Shown here piece by piece: positions 49,366-60,200 of a stretch of 64,000 nucleotides of DNA. The stretch comes from Rhea pennata (Eukaryota > Chordata > Aves > Rheiformes > Rheidae). Location of the stretch: NCBI RefSeq assembly GCF_028389875.1, contig NC_084663.1, forward strand, positions 124,001 through 188,000. Direction: 5' to 3'. Every line of letters starts with the position of its first letter. The stretch's first letter is position 1. Position numbers and translations under genes: made by a program. The notes beneath the pieces are model-generated. The model ran no database searches, had not been told where the DNA came from, and saw only the letters and a program-made list of their open reading frames with translations.

Positions 49366-51450
49366 AGCACACCTCTCCTCATTGGCTCCTCCACCAACTA
49401 TGTTCAAAAAGTTATCATCAGTGCTCTGCAGGAGCCTCCTGGACTGTTTGTGCCCAGCTGTGTGGTCTTTCCAGCAGACACCAGGGTGGTTGAAGTCCCC
49501 CATGAGAACCAGGGCCTGTGATCGTGAGGCTACTTCCAGTCGTCTGTAGAAGGCCTCATTGACTCCCTCTTCCTGATCAGGTGGCCTGTAGCAAACACCC
49601 ATAGTAGTGTCACTCACGTTAGCCTGCCCTTTAATCCTTACCCGTAAGCTCTCCACTTGCTCTTCATCCACCCCTCCGCAGAGCTTGATACATTCCGGTT
49701 GCGCTCTCACATGAAAAGCAACTCCACTGCCTCATCTTCCTGGCCTGCCTTTCCTAAAAAGCACATAGCCATCCAGGACAGCATTGCAGGCATGTGAGCT
49801 CTCCCACCATGTCTCTGTAACTGCAATGAGATTGTGGCCCTGTGACTGCACACAGATCTCCAGTTCCTCCTGTTTATTCCCCATGCTGCACGCATTCGTA
49901 CTCAGGCATTTCAGAGAGATAATCAAGCATGCATGTTTCCCAGGAGGGGTGCAGGAGGACCTTCTATAGTCATGCCCCACATGCACTTCTTGGCTACATG
50001 CACCCACTGGAGGCATCCCAACTTGAGCTACATTTTGTTGGCTACCCTGTCTCTATAACTCTCCCCTTCTCTCATCCTTCCTCTTTACCAGGCTGGCCAA
50101 TCTGTTGGCAGAGACAAGCGTGCCCTCCTTAGTGAGGTGGATCCCATCTCTCCCCATCAGTTGTCCATCTTCAGACAGGGTCTCACGGTCGTAGAAACCA
50201 AAAGCTTCTTGCCAACATCAGTGGTGCAGCCAGTTGTTAATTTGGAAAATCCATCCACTCCTCCTCCCATCCTCCCCCCTCACTGGCAAGACTGAGGAGA
50301 AAATGACCTGGGCTCCCAAACCCTTGACCACAATCCTCAGAGCTCAGTTTGATGGTTTCTAATTTGTACTTTGTATCATTAGCACCCACACGGAAGAGCA
50401 GCAGAGGGTAATAGTCTGACATGCAGACAAGCCTTGGTAGTATTACCATGACATCTTTTATTCGAGCCCCTGGCAGGCAGCAAACCTCTCTAGACAAGAG
50501 GTCAGGTTGGCAGATAGGTGCCGTCGTCCCCTGCAGCATGGAGTCACCCACAACAATCACTCACTGCTTCTTTCAGGTGTTCCCACAAGGCACAGGGTCT
50601 GTTGGCCCAGTTGCTTCCCTCGAAGCTATGTCCAGCTCCTCCTCAGCCTGGGGGGCACAATACCTGTTCCTCAATTGCAAGCCTTCAGGAGGAGTAAGAG
50701 CCTTTCTCCTCCCACCAGAAGCGGCCAGTTTCCAGCCTTCTTCTACAGTGTTGTGATGTACTGTTTCATTTGGCACAGAGCCCTCCACCAACTCCTCTGC
50801 TCTGGGGCACTGGGACTCCTGGAGCAGTACGGTCTCAGGGAACACCCTGTCCATCTCCTGCCCATTTTCACAGATGCCACACAGCCTACTGACTTCCTCC
50901 CATAACTCCTTTACGTGATGACACAACTCATCAACAGCAGCACACTTGCTGCAGGACTCAGCCCAGGCCGCACAGAGAGGCCCCGAGCACTCCTGTACAG
51001 CTGCATCTGCTGTCAGAGGGTCTGTCTGGGTTGAAGCTTCTGACACACCTGATGCAGTGACTCCAACAGCTACAGGCAAATGTGCTTTGTGGAGTGTCAT
51101 GACCATGTCTGAGGAAGTGCACACTAGTAAGATTGGAAACTGAAGTTGCCTTCTTGCATCCAGCTGTGCAAACTGCTACACAAACTCCTGCTTCTGGTCG
51201 CTGTTCACTGTGCTCTAGGCCTGGCTCTCATACAGGCCTGTCCCTAGTACTGACTCACAGGGTGCTTGACCCACTCTAATCAAGGGCCAACTGGATCAAA
51301 GGCCTCAACTCCCTCTACTCAGGGGCAACCAAGAGGGCTCATTAGGAGCAGCTACAGCCAGCTAGAGCTTCTCCCAGGAGAAGTTAAGGCCTCCTGCAGT
51401 TGTCCTTGCCAGCTCCCCTTTCCTATTAGCAGCAATTACCCTCTAGTTCG
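49366..51450 (-). mobile_element. CR1 5' half without a 3' end (copy A'), near twin of copy A
   Basis: Reverse-oriented CR1 containing the 5' UTR, ORF1 with its esterase-like domain (GDSM, GAND, DGIH), and the endonuclease up to DNFLN and GGGANEERCAA. Then the homology stops abruptly at about 49366, with no RT, C-terminal region or CR1 tail. Against copy A (about 3551-5577) the predicted peptides differ at only a handful of positions, so DNA identity looks close to 99%. It shares both in-frame TGA codons of copy A's ORF1. Beyond 51391 the 5' UTRs of the two copies remain related but much less alike. Confidence 0.93.
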
Positions 51451-51702
51451 ACAGGGGTCCCCAGAAAGCCCCCACAACTTCCAACAGGTTCCCCAAAATT
51501 GCTAAGCAGAGCCCAGACACTGCTGCGCAAACTGCTGCGTTTGTTTGCTGCCTGTTCACTGCACTCTTTTTTTGGTCTTCTTCTTTCCAAAATATGCCAG
51601 ATAATCAAACCCCATCTTCCACATTTTCATGTAACACCTAGAAGACAAGAAGTGAGTTCTGCAAGCTGTTGTTGAAGCTAAAAATTTAAATTTTCATGGA
51701 AG

Positions 51703-52200
51703 CATAGAATCAGTAAGGTTGGAAGGGACCTCTGGAGATCATCTAGGCCAACCTCCATGCTCAAGCAGGGTCATCTAGAGCATGGTAGACAGGGTTGCAT
51801 CCAGGTGGGCCTTGAAGATCTCCAGAAAAGGGCACTCCACAACCTCTCTGGGCAACCGTCACTCTCACAGGGAAGAAATTCCCCCTCACGTTCAGGCAGA
51901 ACTTCCTGTGCTTCAATTTCTGCCCATTGCCTCTTGTCCTGTCACATGGGACAACTGGAAAGAGTTTGTCCCCATCCCCTTGACACCCTCCCTTCAGGTA
52001 CTTACAGACATTGATCAAATCCGCCCTCAGTCTTCTCTGAGTTGAACAGGATGGGACCCAGTACTGAGCCCTGGGGGACGGCACTATCCACAAGCCTCCA
52101 ACTAAACTCCACACCACTGATGACCACCTTCCGAGCGCTGCCTTTCAGCCAGTTCTCAATCCACCTCACTGTCCACTCATCTAACCCACATTTCCTGATC
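51703..52200 (-). mobile_element. CR1 LINE fragment (copy I) with internal deletion
   Basis: Reverse-oriented. The tail (ttactgattctatgcttcc on its own strand) starts near 51703, the C-terminal region runs to about 52037, then the sequence jumps to the RT motif B region (cagtactgggtcccatcc) and ends about 52200. The jump marks a deletion of about 0.7 kb relative to copy H. Confidence 0.88.
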
Positions 52201-55200
52201 TTATTTAATGGGACTTGCTTTTTATTTCCAGAGAAAATGAGATTCTAGCAGAATTCTTCAGAAGTCTGACCTATTTTTCAAATGCGAAGAGAGCAGGAGC
52301 TAAGCAATTAATTGGATAAATTATGTTAACAGGACTGTGGTGTTTCTAAAAAGTACTGGAGAATCTCCTCTGGAGAGCCAAAACTGTATGGTTCAATATC
52401 CTTGAGTCTAGTATTTGGGTACCATCTTTCTGGGTGAGAAAACACCAGCACAAGGCATTGGAGCTTTAGCAGTAAGAGGACAGGAATCAAGAGAACAAAT
52501 GCCAAATATGTATGTGAATCTTGCAGCATCAGACATAAATTCAAACTCAAATGGCAACCAGATAACTTACTTTCATTATTTACATCATGATGTTTGGAAC
52601 CCAAATGATAACCAAGTGCTACTGAAAAATCCTTATGAAGGAGAAGAAATAGCACATACCAGGCATTAATTACGTAGACTTCTTAAGAAGTCTTTGAACG
52701 TTCTTAAGAAGGTTTGACTCAAGTGTTTAAAACCAAACCAAAACACTTCCTCCATGACACATGCCAAAAAAAGCCCCATCAATGGTTTCAACTTGTTCCA
52801 TAAGAACAGACTGGGGTCAGGCAAGGGCAGAGCAAGAAGAGAAAAGAGAGAAAGGATGCAAGAAGTTGCTTTAAATGAAAACCACTGGAAGTTGCAAAAT
52901 CAAAGGTGATTCATCATAGGAGTGAGGCACATGTACAAAACAGATGCTTAGTGTCCCTACAAAAGTAGTTTAAAAAACAAAACCAAACCATTTCTTGAGC
53001 TCTTATAAGGAAAAGAAAGAATACTTTTAGAAGTCCTCAAAATAGCATCTGTTGTAATGTCATAAAACCAAAGACCTCCTTAGATATTAAAAAGCAATTT
53101 TTGACACAGTGACTCCTGCATTTCACACCAAATATTTCAATATTTGATTTCATGATGAAGTTCACAGAACATCTTCTGTTTTGTGAAACAAACATCTCAT
53201 TTGCAGAAATATGACTGCATTGTTGCGACAACCTCTATTAAGATACAGTCTTTGTGATCCAAAAAAATAACAACTGACTTAACTGACAGCCACATAAGCA
53301 GTGGTGACTGTGACTGATAACAAGTATTTTGTGAAAAAACTGTGGCACCAGCCAATGCTATTTATATAGAAATTTAAATGGTCCACTTTCCCTGAATAAC
53401 TGTAATCTGATCTGTATCTGGAAAATAAATATTTAAAGTGAAAAACGTGAAACAGGAATTATCATTTAAGGACATCCCAAACCAACATCCAAAAAAAGAA
53501 GAAACAAATAGAATATGGAGTAGAAATGTAGAAGAAATAGTAAGGATTACTAATTAGAAGGACAACACACGCAACTTAAGAGAAACTCAGGAAGCAATAA
53601 AATATCAATCAGCAGTAGCATTAAGGACAGCACAACTTCAAACCCATATTAATGCACACTAGATCATGCACAGATCCACCATCTTTATTGCTGATATTGC
53701 TGGTGGGGGGAAAAAAAAGCGGCAATGAATGCAAAAATGCAGAAATATATACCAGATCCTTTTGATCTGTATCTGGATCAAAATAAGGGTTGCATTTAAT
53801 CTTATATAATGATAAGGAAGGCGCAGAAATGTTAATACATCTCCTAAAGGAAGCTATATGGCAGCACTTCCTATAATTAAACATTTTTTCAATTAAGATG
53901 CCCAACCTTCCACATAATTGTCTTAAAGGAACTAGTTGAGACTAAATTGCCTTTGGTTTGTTGGTCTGTGATAAAATAATACATTTAATGCAAATAATGC
54001 ACTAGTTAATTGGACACTCAATCAGCAAAACTTTAGTGACCAGTATCATTGATGTCAGTTAAGCAAAACTTCAGAGAATGCAGTTAAACAAACTTCCTTT
54101 CCCAAGTATGTTACAAATACTGATTTGTTACTGAATACAGTTACTTCATTGATAAGGTGAATTTGAAATTATCTAAAAGAACTTCACACAGTACAACATG
54201 AAATCTTGTTTAAAAACTAGTATTGTAAGAAACTCACATGGCACAGTTCAAATGGATTAAAAACCTCGCGTATGAACAGACCTCAAAATGCAGCATACAG
54301 GAAGATAATAACAAGAATGGTAGAATTTTGCAGTGTTCCTTAAAACCATGTTCTCATACAGCATATAATAATTTTATCAATTATCTGGATGACTAGAACA
54401 CTTTGTCAATACAATTTGTAAAGGATACAAAAATCACTGTTGCAATGCCCAGTCAGTCCAAACGCAATGAAGTCTTTGAGTTGCCATTAGATATTTTGCT
54501 ATAAGGCTTAATGTAAAGAACTCCTGTTGCAACTTCTAGAGCATCTGTGCAATGAAGTTCAATGCATCTTTTCCGGCCTTTTAATATGAATTCATAACAT
54601 CCATAGCCCTAATAACCATTGTCAACTTTCACAGGAACTATTGTATCTCATACTCCAGGCAATCCAAAAGCACACAACATAAAGACCCTTCACAGACAGT
54701 GGATTACCATCTACCTACTACCTCTAGGACTTCTACAACTTCTCTAGAAGCTTTGCTGCAGGCCTGTCAGCCCAGATTAAAGCAAACATAGGATACGCTG
54801 CTTTCTCTTTGAGAATAGCTTCTAACTATGCCTTCCACCGGAACCTTAAAATTTGAATCATGATACAAGATTAAAGATAACCTTGTTTCTCAGCTTGGAT
54901 GCAAGCAGGCAAGGACAGAAGAGTTAATAAAATCACTGCTACATTTTTGTTTTCCTTTTTCCTCTTTTCTCTATAAGGGACTGTGGGAATAGAACAGGTG
55001 TCAAAAATTGGGGGCCTATTCTTATCAACAAAGCCACTCACCTTGACTGCCTAGAACTAGCAGCCCCTTTCCCAAGTAGTCCTTTGAGGAAGTCACCTGC
55101 ATCACTCATAGATGAATAAGCACACTCATAGATGATTAAGACTTGTGAACTGCATGTCTAGGTGTCTGTCAAATTGGAGTACTACCAATAGATAGTTTTT

Positions 55201-55388
55201 CTAAAGTGCCTCAGTGTCTTTATGCTGCATAAATAAGATAATCCCAGACAGCACAATGTAATGTGTATTATGTCTTTCTCCCATACACTCCTCAAAATGT
55301 GTCATGGCTCTCAGTCTTGTCATGGGGCTGACCCAAACAGTGCGGGTAGTAGCTACATCCTGCTCAGCAAACCATACTGCCAGGTAAC
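52201..55388. other. AT-rich stretch downstream of NME6
   Basis: About 3 kb with no gene recognised; it should include the NME6 3' UTR just below 55389. I found no clear minus-strand AATAAA within the first few hundred bases. A weak resemblance to an old CR1 at about 54375-54560 (attatctggatgac, tttgtaaaggatacaaaa) is not firm enough to call. Confidence 0.4.
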
Positions 55389-57073
55389 TCAGGTCAACTT
55401 TGTTTCTTCATCCCTGAACACGCAGTGGATACGCTCCTTTGTGTTGTAATATACCTGCCCACAGCGCAGATGTGGCTCATCCTGCTTGTACCAGAGCTGT
55501 TCGTTGAACTCTGGGAAGAAGAAGGCAATTTCTCTGCTGGCTGATGCTGGTGAATCTGTTAGAATAGAGGTAAAGGAAACAGATACCAATGAGGTACCTC
55601 AAACACACTATGCCCTGAAGGAAGGGCAGAAGTTGAAGATGTACAGCAAAGTACCAGGCTTTGTGTCACAAGACAGGAGCAAATGGATAATGTAGAAGTG
55701 AGCAAATCATTAACTTTCACTCCCAAAACAGGAAGTGAGCAAAGACAGAGAAAATACCATCATTCACCCGCACTGAGCTCCAGTCCTTACCCAACACTCA
55801 GCCAAGAAGGATAATAAGCCTACCTGAGCCATGCGTGGTATTCCTGGTATCAGTAAGACCATAAGCTCCTCGGATGGAGTCCGGCATGCTATTTCGGGCT
55901 TGGAATACTTTGGTGGGTCCCATAAGGGATCTCCAGAGCATGATAGCATTTTCATGAGCCAAGATATAAGCCCACATGGGGCCGCTGAGAAAAGGACCAG
56001 GGAAAATCAGAGGTAGATAAAGTTACAGGAGGGCATAGCTTCTTCATTCTTACGAACACAGCAAAATCAAATCAGCAAGAAAGTGCAAGTTCCATGTAGT
56101 GCTTGGTGGGAAGAGATATAGGCCAGTCATGACACCAGACAATAAGACCACACTTTGGAAGCAAAGCTTTTGCTTTAAGCACCTTCTCCTAGAGGGTGGT
56201 ACCCACAGCCTATGGGAATGCTACTTCACTGAATACTTTACTGTCACAGCAGAGCTGGTTCCCGACATTTCCCTGCCCTTGAGCCCAGAGCCTTCACTTT
56301 CAATACACCACAAGCACCAGCTCCTAGAGAGAGACATCCCACGCTAAAGGCCCTGCTGGCAGATCCCTCAGAATACAGGGGCTTTCCTTGAGTAAGACAA
56401 CAGTCCACCTGCAAAATGAAGTGAGCTCCCTCCTCATGCCCAGCACAGCTACAGGTCTGGCAAGTACCTGGCCATGAACTCCACCAGTCGCTGGTAGAAG
56501 AATCGCCCTGCAAGAGAAAAACAGGCCGAGTAACGGCCTGCTCAGCCCTGTTCTCTGGGCAGTCAAGCTGGCCTGGTGCACCCACCTACCCGCGTGCTCC
56601 CGGTAGAAGTGGCAGCCTGACCGCCTGACCCGGCCTACCCGCGTGCTCCGGGTAGGAGCGGCGGCCCGGCCCGGCCTACCCGCGTGCTCCCGGTAGAAGT
56701 GGCAGCCTGACCGCCCAGCCCGGCCTACCCGCGTGCTCCCGGCAGGAGCGGCGGCCCGGCCCGGCCTACCCGCGTGCTCCCGGTAGAAGCGACGACTGTC
56801 CTCCCGTCCGCAGCGCAGTTCCTTGGCGCGCACGATGAGGAACCGGTTGCTGAGGATGGTCTCATGCACGGCCTGCGGGCAGAGGAGCAGCGCTGGGCAG
56901 GTGGCAGGGATCAGCGGGGACCACTGGGGACCCCCGGGCCGGGCCGGGCCGGGCCGGGTGCTCCACGCCGCCCCGGCGCTCACCTCTAGCACGAGCGGGT
57001 GCGCCACAGCGTCCGGCTTCAGCAGCGCCAGCGTCAGCTGCAGCGGCCGCGCCGCGCGCCCCGCCACCGCCAT
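55389..57073 (-). CDS. NME6: NME6, nucleoside diphosphate kinase 6, five coding exons
   Basis: Exons, in coding order: 57073-56984, 56872-56770, 56507-56468, 55984-55824, 55555-55389. They join in frame to 561 nt, 186 codons plus stop, which equals the usual length of the protein. The product begins MAVAGRAARPLQLTLALLKPDAVAHP. The NDPK fold is evident: LALLKPDAV, RFYREHAGRFFYQRLVEFM, GPMWAYILAHENAI, LWRSLMGPT, SIRGAYG. The catalytic histidine lies in RNTTHGSDS, followed by FFPEFNEQLWY of the group II C-terminus. NDP kinases move the gamma phosphate between nucleotides through a phosphohistidine. NME6 is reported to be mitochondrial and weakly active or partner-dependent; I cannot judge activity here. 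All introns are GT-AG. The start lies 143 bp from the RABL2 start on the other strand. Confidence 0.96.
56586..56771 (-). repeat. Minisatellite copying NME6 exon 2 end and its splice donor
   Basis: The unit ctacccgcgtgctcc recurs at 56586, 56635, 56676, 56725 and 56766, spacings 49, 41, 49, 41 bp, so a higher-order unit of 90 bp. The copy at 56766 is the true end of NME6 exon 2 (FYREHAG) with its donor; the other four lie in intron 2 and repeat both the exon end and the donor. Confidence 0.93.
56936..56959. repeat. (GGGCC)n run in NME6 intron 1
   Basis: Four to five GGGCC pentamers in a row. Several G3 runs are closely spaced on the plus strand, a quadruplex-prone layout. Confidence 0.88.
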
Positions 57074-57216
57074 GGCACCGCCCCGCCGGCCACCGTCGCG
57101 CGGCGGACGCTGGGGGCGGGGAGCAGGGTGGATCCATGGGGCGGCCGTGAGGCGGGGTCGGGGCTAGGGCCGCGCCTGCGCCTGTCGCGTAGCAGCGCGG
57201 ACGCGGCGGCAGGGCC
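57074..57216. promoter_or_regulatory. Bidirectional CpG-rich promoter of NME6 and RABL2
   Basis: Only 143 bp separate the two start codons, which point away from each other. The gap is GC-rich with many CpG, holds GC-box cores (gctgggggcggggagc near 57110 and gaggcggggtcgg near 57150), an NRF1-like gcgcctgcgcctg near 57171, and no TATA box. The CpG-rich block extends over roughly 56.6-57.8 kb. Both 5' UTRs must fit in the gap or overlap unless there are non-coding upstream exons. Confidence 0.82.
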
Positions 57217-60200
57217 ATGGCGGGTCCGGCGGCGGTGGAACAGGCTCGGGATGAGGCCTCGGTCGCAGCCGGCGCGGAGGAGACCGTGAAGATCATCTGC
57301 CTGGGCGACAGCGCTGTGGGCAAGTCCAAGTGAGTGGCCGCCGCTCGGCCGGCCGGGGCGCCCTGGCGGCGCGCCGCGGCCTAACCGCTGTGCGGTGCTC
57401 TGTCCACAGGCTGCTGGAGAGGTTCCTGCTCGACGGCTTGTATCCTTGGGGAGCGCCTGGCCGCCGGGCCGCCCCGGCTCCCGCCCGCTCGGGCCTGCCC
57501 CCAGGCGGCCCCGCGCTGCCGCGGCCCGGCCTGCGGGAGCGAGCGGGGGCGCGGCGCGGCCAGACTCGGGGAGCGCGGCGAGCCGGCCGGGCGGAGTGGG
57601 GGTCGCCCGGGCGGCGGCGGCCGCTGCGAGGCGAGGGACGTGCTCCTCCGTCGGCTCCTTAACGCGGGCGTAGTCGCCCCCAGCAGCTCTCTACCTTCGC
57701 CCTGACGCTCTACCAACACCGCGCCCGCGTGGACGGGAAGCCGGTCGTCGTGGGTAAGCGGGGGCCCCGCCCGGTCCGCCGCGGGGCGGGGGCGGCCGGG
57801 CGTACGCAGAGGGAGAGGGCGCTGCCCACAGACGCAGCGATGTAGGGGCCCCGAATCACGGCGGGGGGCACCTTGCGGTGGTCGAGAGGAAGCCAAGCAG
57901 CGGCTTGTAGGCAGAGAAATGGGGAACGAAGGGGCCAGTGTTCAACCATTAGGCAGTAATCTTTTATCTCCGGGGTACTTCTAGGTAATGCTAGACTTAA
58001 CGAGCATGCCGAAGATTTTTTCCTTTTCCTTTTCCTTTTCCAAAATTAAATACATGTAAAAGTAGGTACTGCAAGAATCCTTATTTGGTTATGTTAGTCA
58101 CTGATTCAATCAGTGCTTATTGCTCAGGATGCAGCCTCATAATGAAACTAAGATCTGCTCATGACAGTAGCCATCCCATTTCTCTGTCTACCACTAGGGA
58201 GCATTACCAGGACTGGTTTTGCCCATTGTTAAACCAGTTCAGGAAGCTAACAGTGCATATTAACTACTTGCAAAATAAATGAATGCTTTTCTGATTGTTT
58301 GGGCTGCTGAAATGTTTCATTAACAAGCACTGATGTTGGCAAAAGGAGGAGGTGGGAATGCACAGACAAAAGAAAGAAGAGTAGAGAACTGACCTGCTCT
58401 TATTTTGAGACCTAGGTATTATATTGTTTTTAGCTGCAGTGTGAAACTGTGCTTTCAGACTCCTTTACTCTATTGATATAGTAAGCAAGAATAACAATGT
58501 AATAATACTCTTTACAAAACAATCTACAGTGGCGTTTAGCTGCCTACCAGCATGAATTCTAAAAATCCATATCATAGATCTACTTTAGGTGTTCTTAGTT
58601 TTCTGTTTTTTAATTTAGAACATTGTAGTACAATTTTCCTATTATTGATCATCCTTTTATCAGATGTTTTTAATTGATTAATTACTTCAGGTGTATGTAC
58701 CAATACTATATTTCAAATTTGCAGAGTTTAAGTCTCTTCTCTGAATATGTCCGGCCTGTATATTCTTATGACAAAACACCACATGTCTTATGTCAACCTC
58801 TGTTAGTTTTTTGAGGAACTACAAGCATCTTACCTGTTAGTCTGTTTATCTGTGCCGGCGCAGTATTATTCTCTGTGTGTTGCAGATAGAAATTCAAGAA
58901 AACCATAATCTTATTCTGTTGTTGATGCTCTATATCACTGCTTGTATTGCAATTATTTCTACATTTTCAGACATCGCAGCTGTGGAAGGAACTGAAAGAT
59001 GTCATCTAGCACATCACTCTGCACAGGAAAATTCTTTACTTATGTCACTCCTAAAAGATATTTATCTATTTTGTCTATTTAAAGACCTCCAATGGTAGAC
59101 TGTTTAGGCCATCTATTCCAATGTATCACTGTCCTTACTGTTGGAAAGTCTTCCTTGATAGTTAATGTGAATCTTCTCTATTTAAGGTAAACCTGTTATT
59201 TCCTGTTTTTCCTGAACACTGAAAAAGTTTTTTTCCGTTTCTGTTTGCACCAGCTTTCTGCATGTTTGAACACTGAACATTTCTCCTTTATATCACCTCT
59301 TTCAGGGTAAACAACCTCACTTTTTACTGTGCTTTTTCTCATAAGGCATGTTTTCTAGATCTTTTGTCAGTCTTGATTCTTCCTCTGAATTCTGTTCAAT
59401 TGGTTCATATTTGAAATGCAGTTTGCAAAAACAGAGATAGTTCTTCAACAGTCTTATCAGTGTGCATCATTACTTTGAGTGAAGAAATCCTGCAGTTCTT
59501 AAATAACTAATGTCTTAAATATAGCAGAGCAGCACCCATCTATTTTGCAGTTTTATTGTTGCTAACTTGGTTAGAACAATGATTTCAGTAATAAACTGAT
59601 AAAGATAGCTGATACGGTTTCTAATACTGCTCTATTTAAGTTCATAAGTAGAATTAGAGACCATCCTGGGAGACAAGAAGGATGACAAACAGTACTTAGC
59701 TAAATATGAGCTTCAAAACAGGACTATGTCCCAAACAGCTAATGTGAAATTTGGAGGTAAAAATAGAACATTAATTAAAAAAATCATATAGCTGTCTCAA
59801 ATTTGAAATTATACCCTAAGACACCTCTTTGAAATCACTACTGCAAGGCTGTGTTTACTTCTTATTTTTGTGATTCAGTAAAGACACTGAGAGTTGGGCG
59901 GAGAGGAACTTCCTGAGGTTCAACAAGGGCAAGGGCAGAGTCCTGCACCTAGGGAAAAATAACCCTAGGCACCAGTACAAGCTAGGGGCTGACCTGCTGG
60001 AGAGCAGCTCTGCAGAGAAGGACCTGGCAGTGCTGGTGGATGACAGGTTGACCATGAGCCAGCAACATGCCCTTGTGGCCAAGAAAGCCAATGGTGTCCT
60101 GGGCTGCATTGGGAAGAGTGTTGCCAGCAGGTTGAGGGAGGTGATCCTGCCCCTCTACTGAGCCCTGGGAAGGCCTCATCTCGAGTACTGTGTCCAGTTC

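Noticed and set aside
46560-51450. Copies H and A' as one twin-primed CR1 insertion
   Set aside because: In twin priming the inverted 5' part lies upstream of the 3' part and the two do not both carry separate flanks. Here the inverted part lies 500 bp beyond the other copy's own tail.
54375-54560. Old CR1 fragment downstream of NME6
   Set aside because: Only two short stretches resemble CR1; not collinear over enough length.
57184-57197. RFX X-box-like element (gtcgcgtagcagc) before RABL2
   Set aside because: Tempting for a ciliary gene, but too degenerate against the X-box consensus to call.
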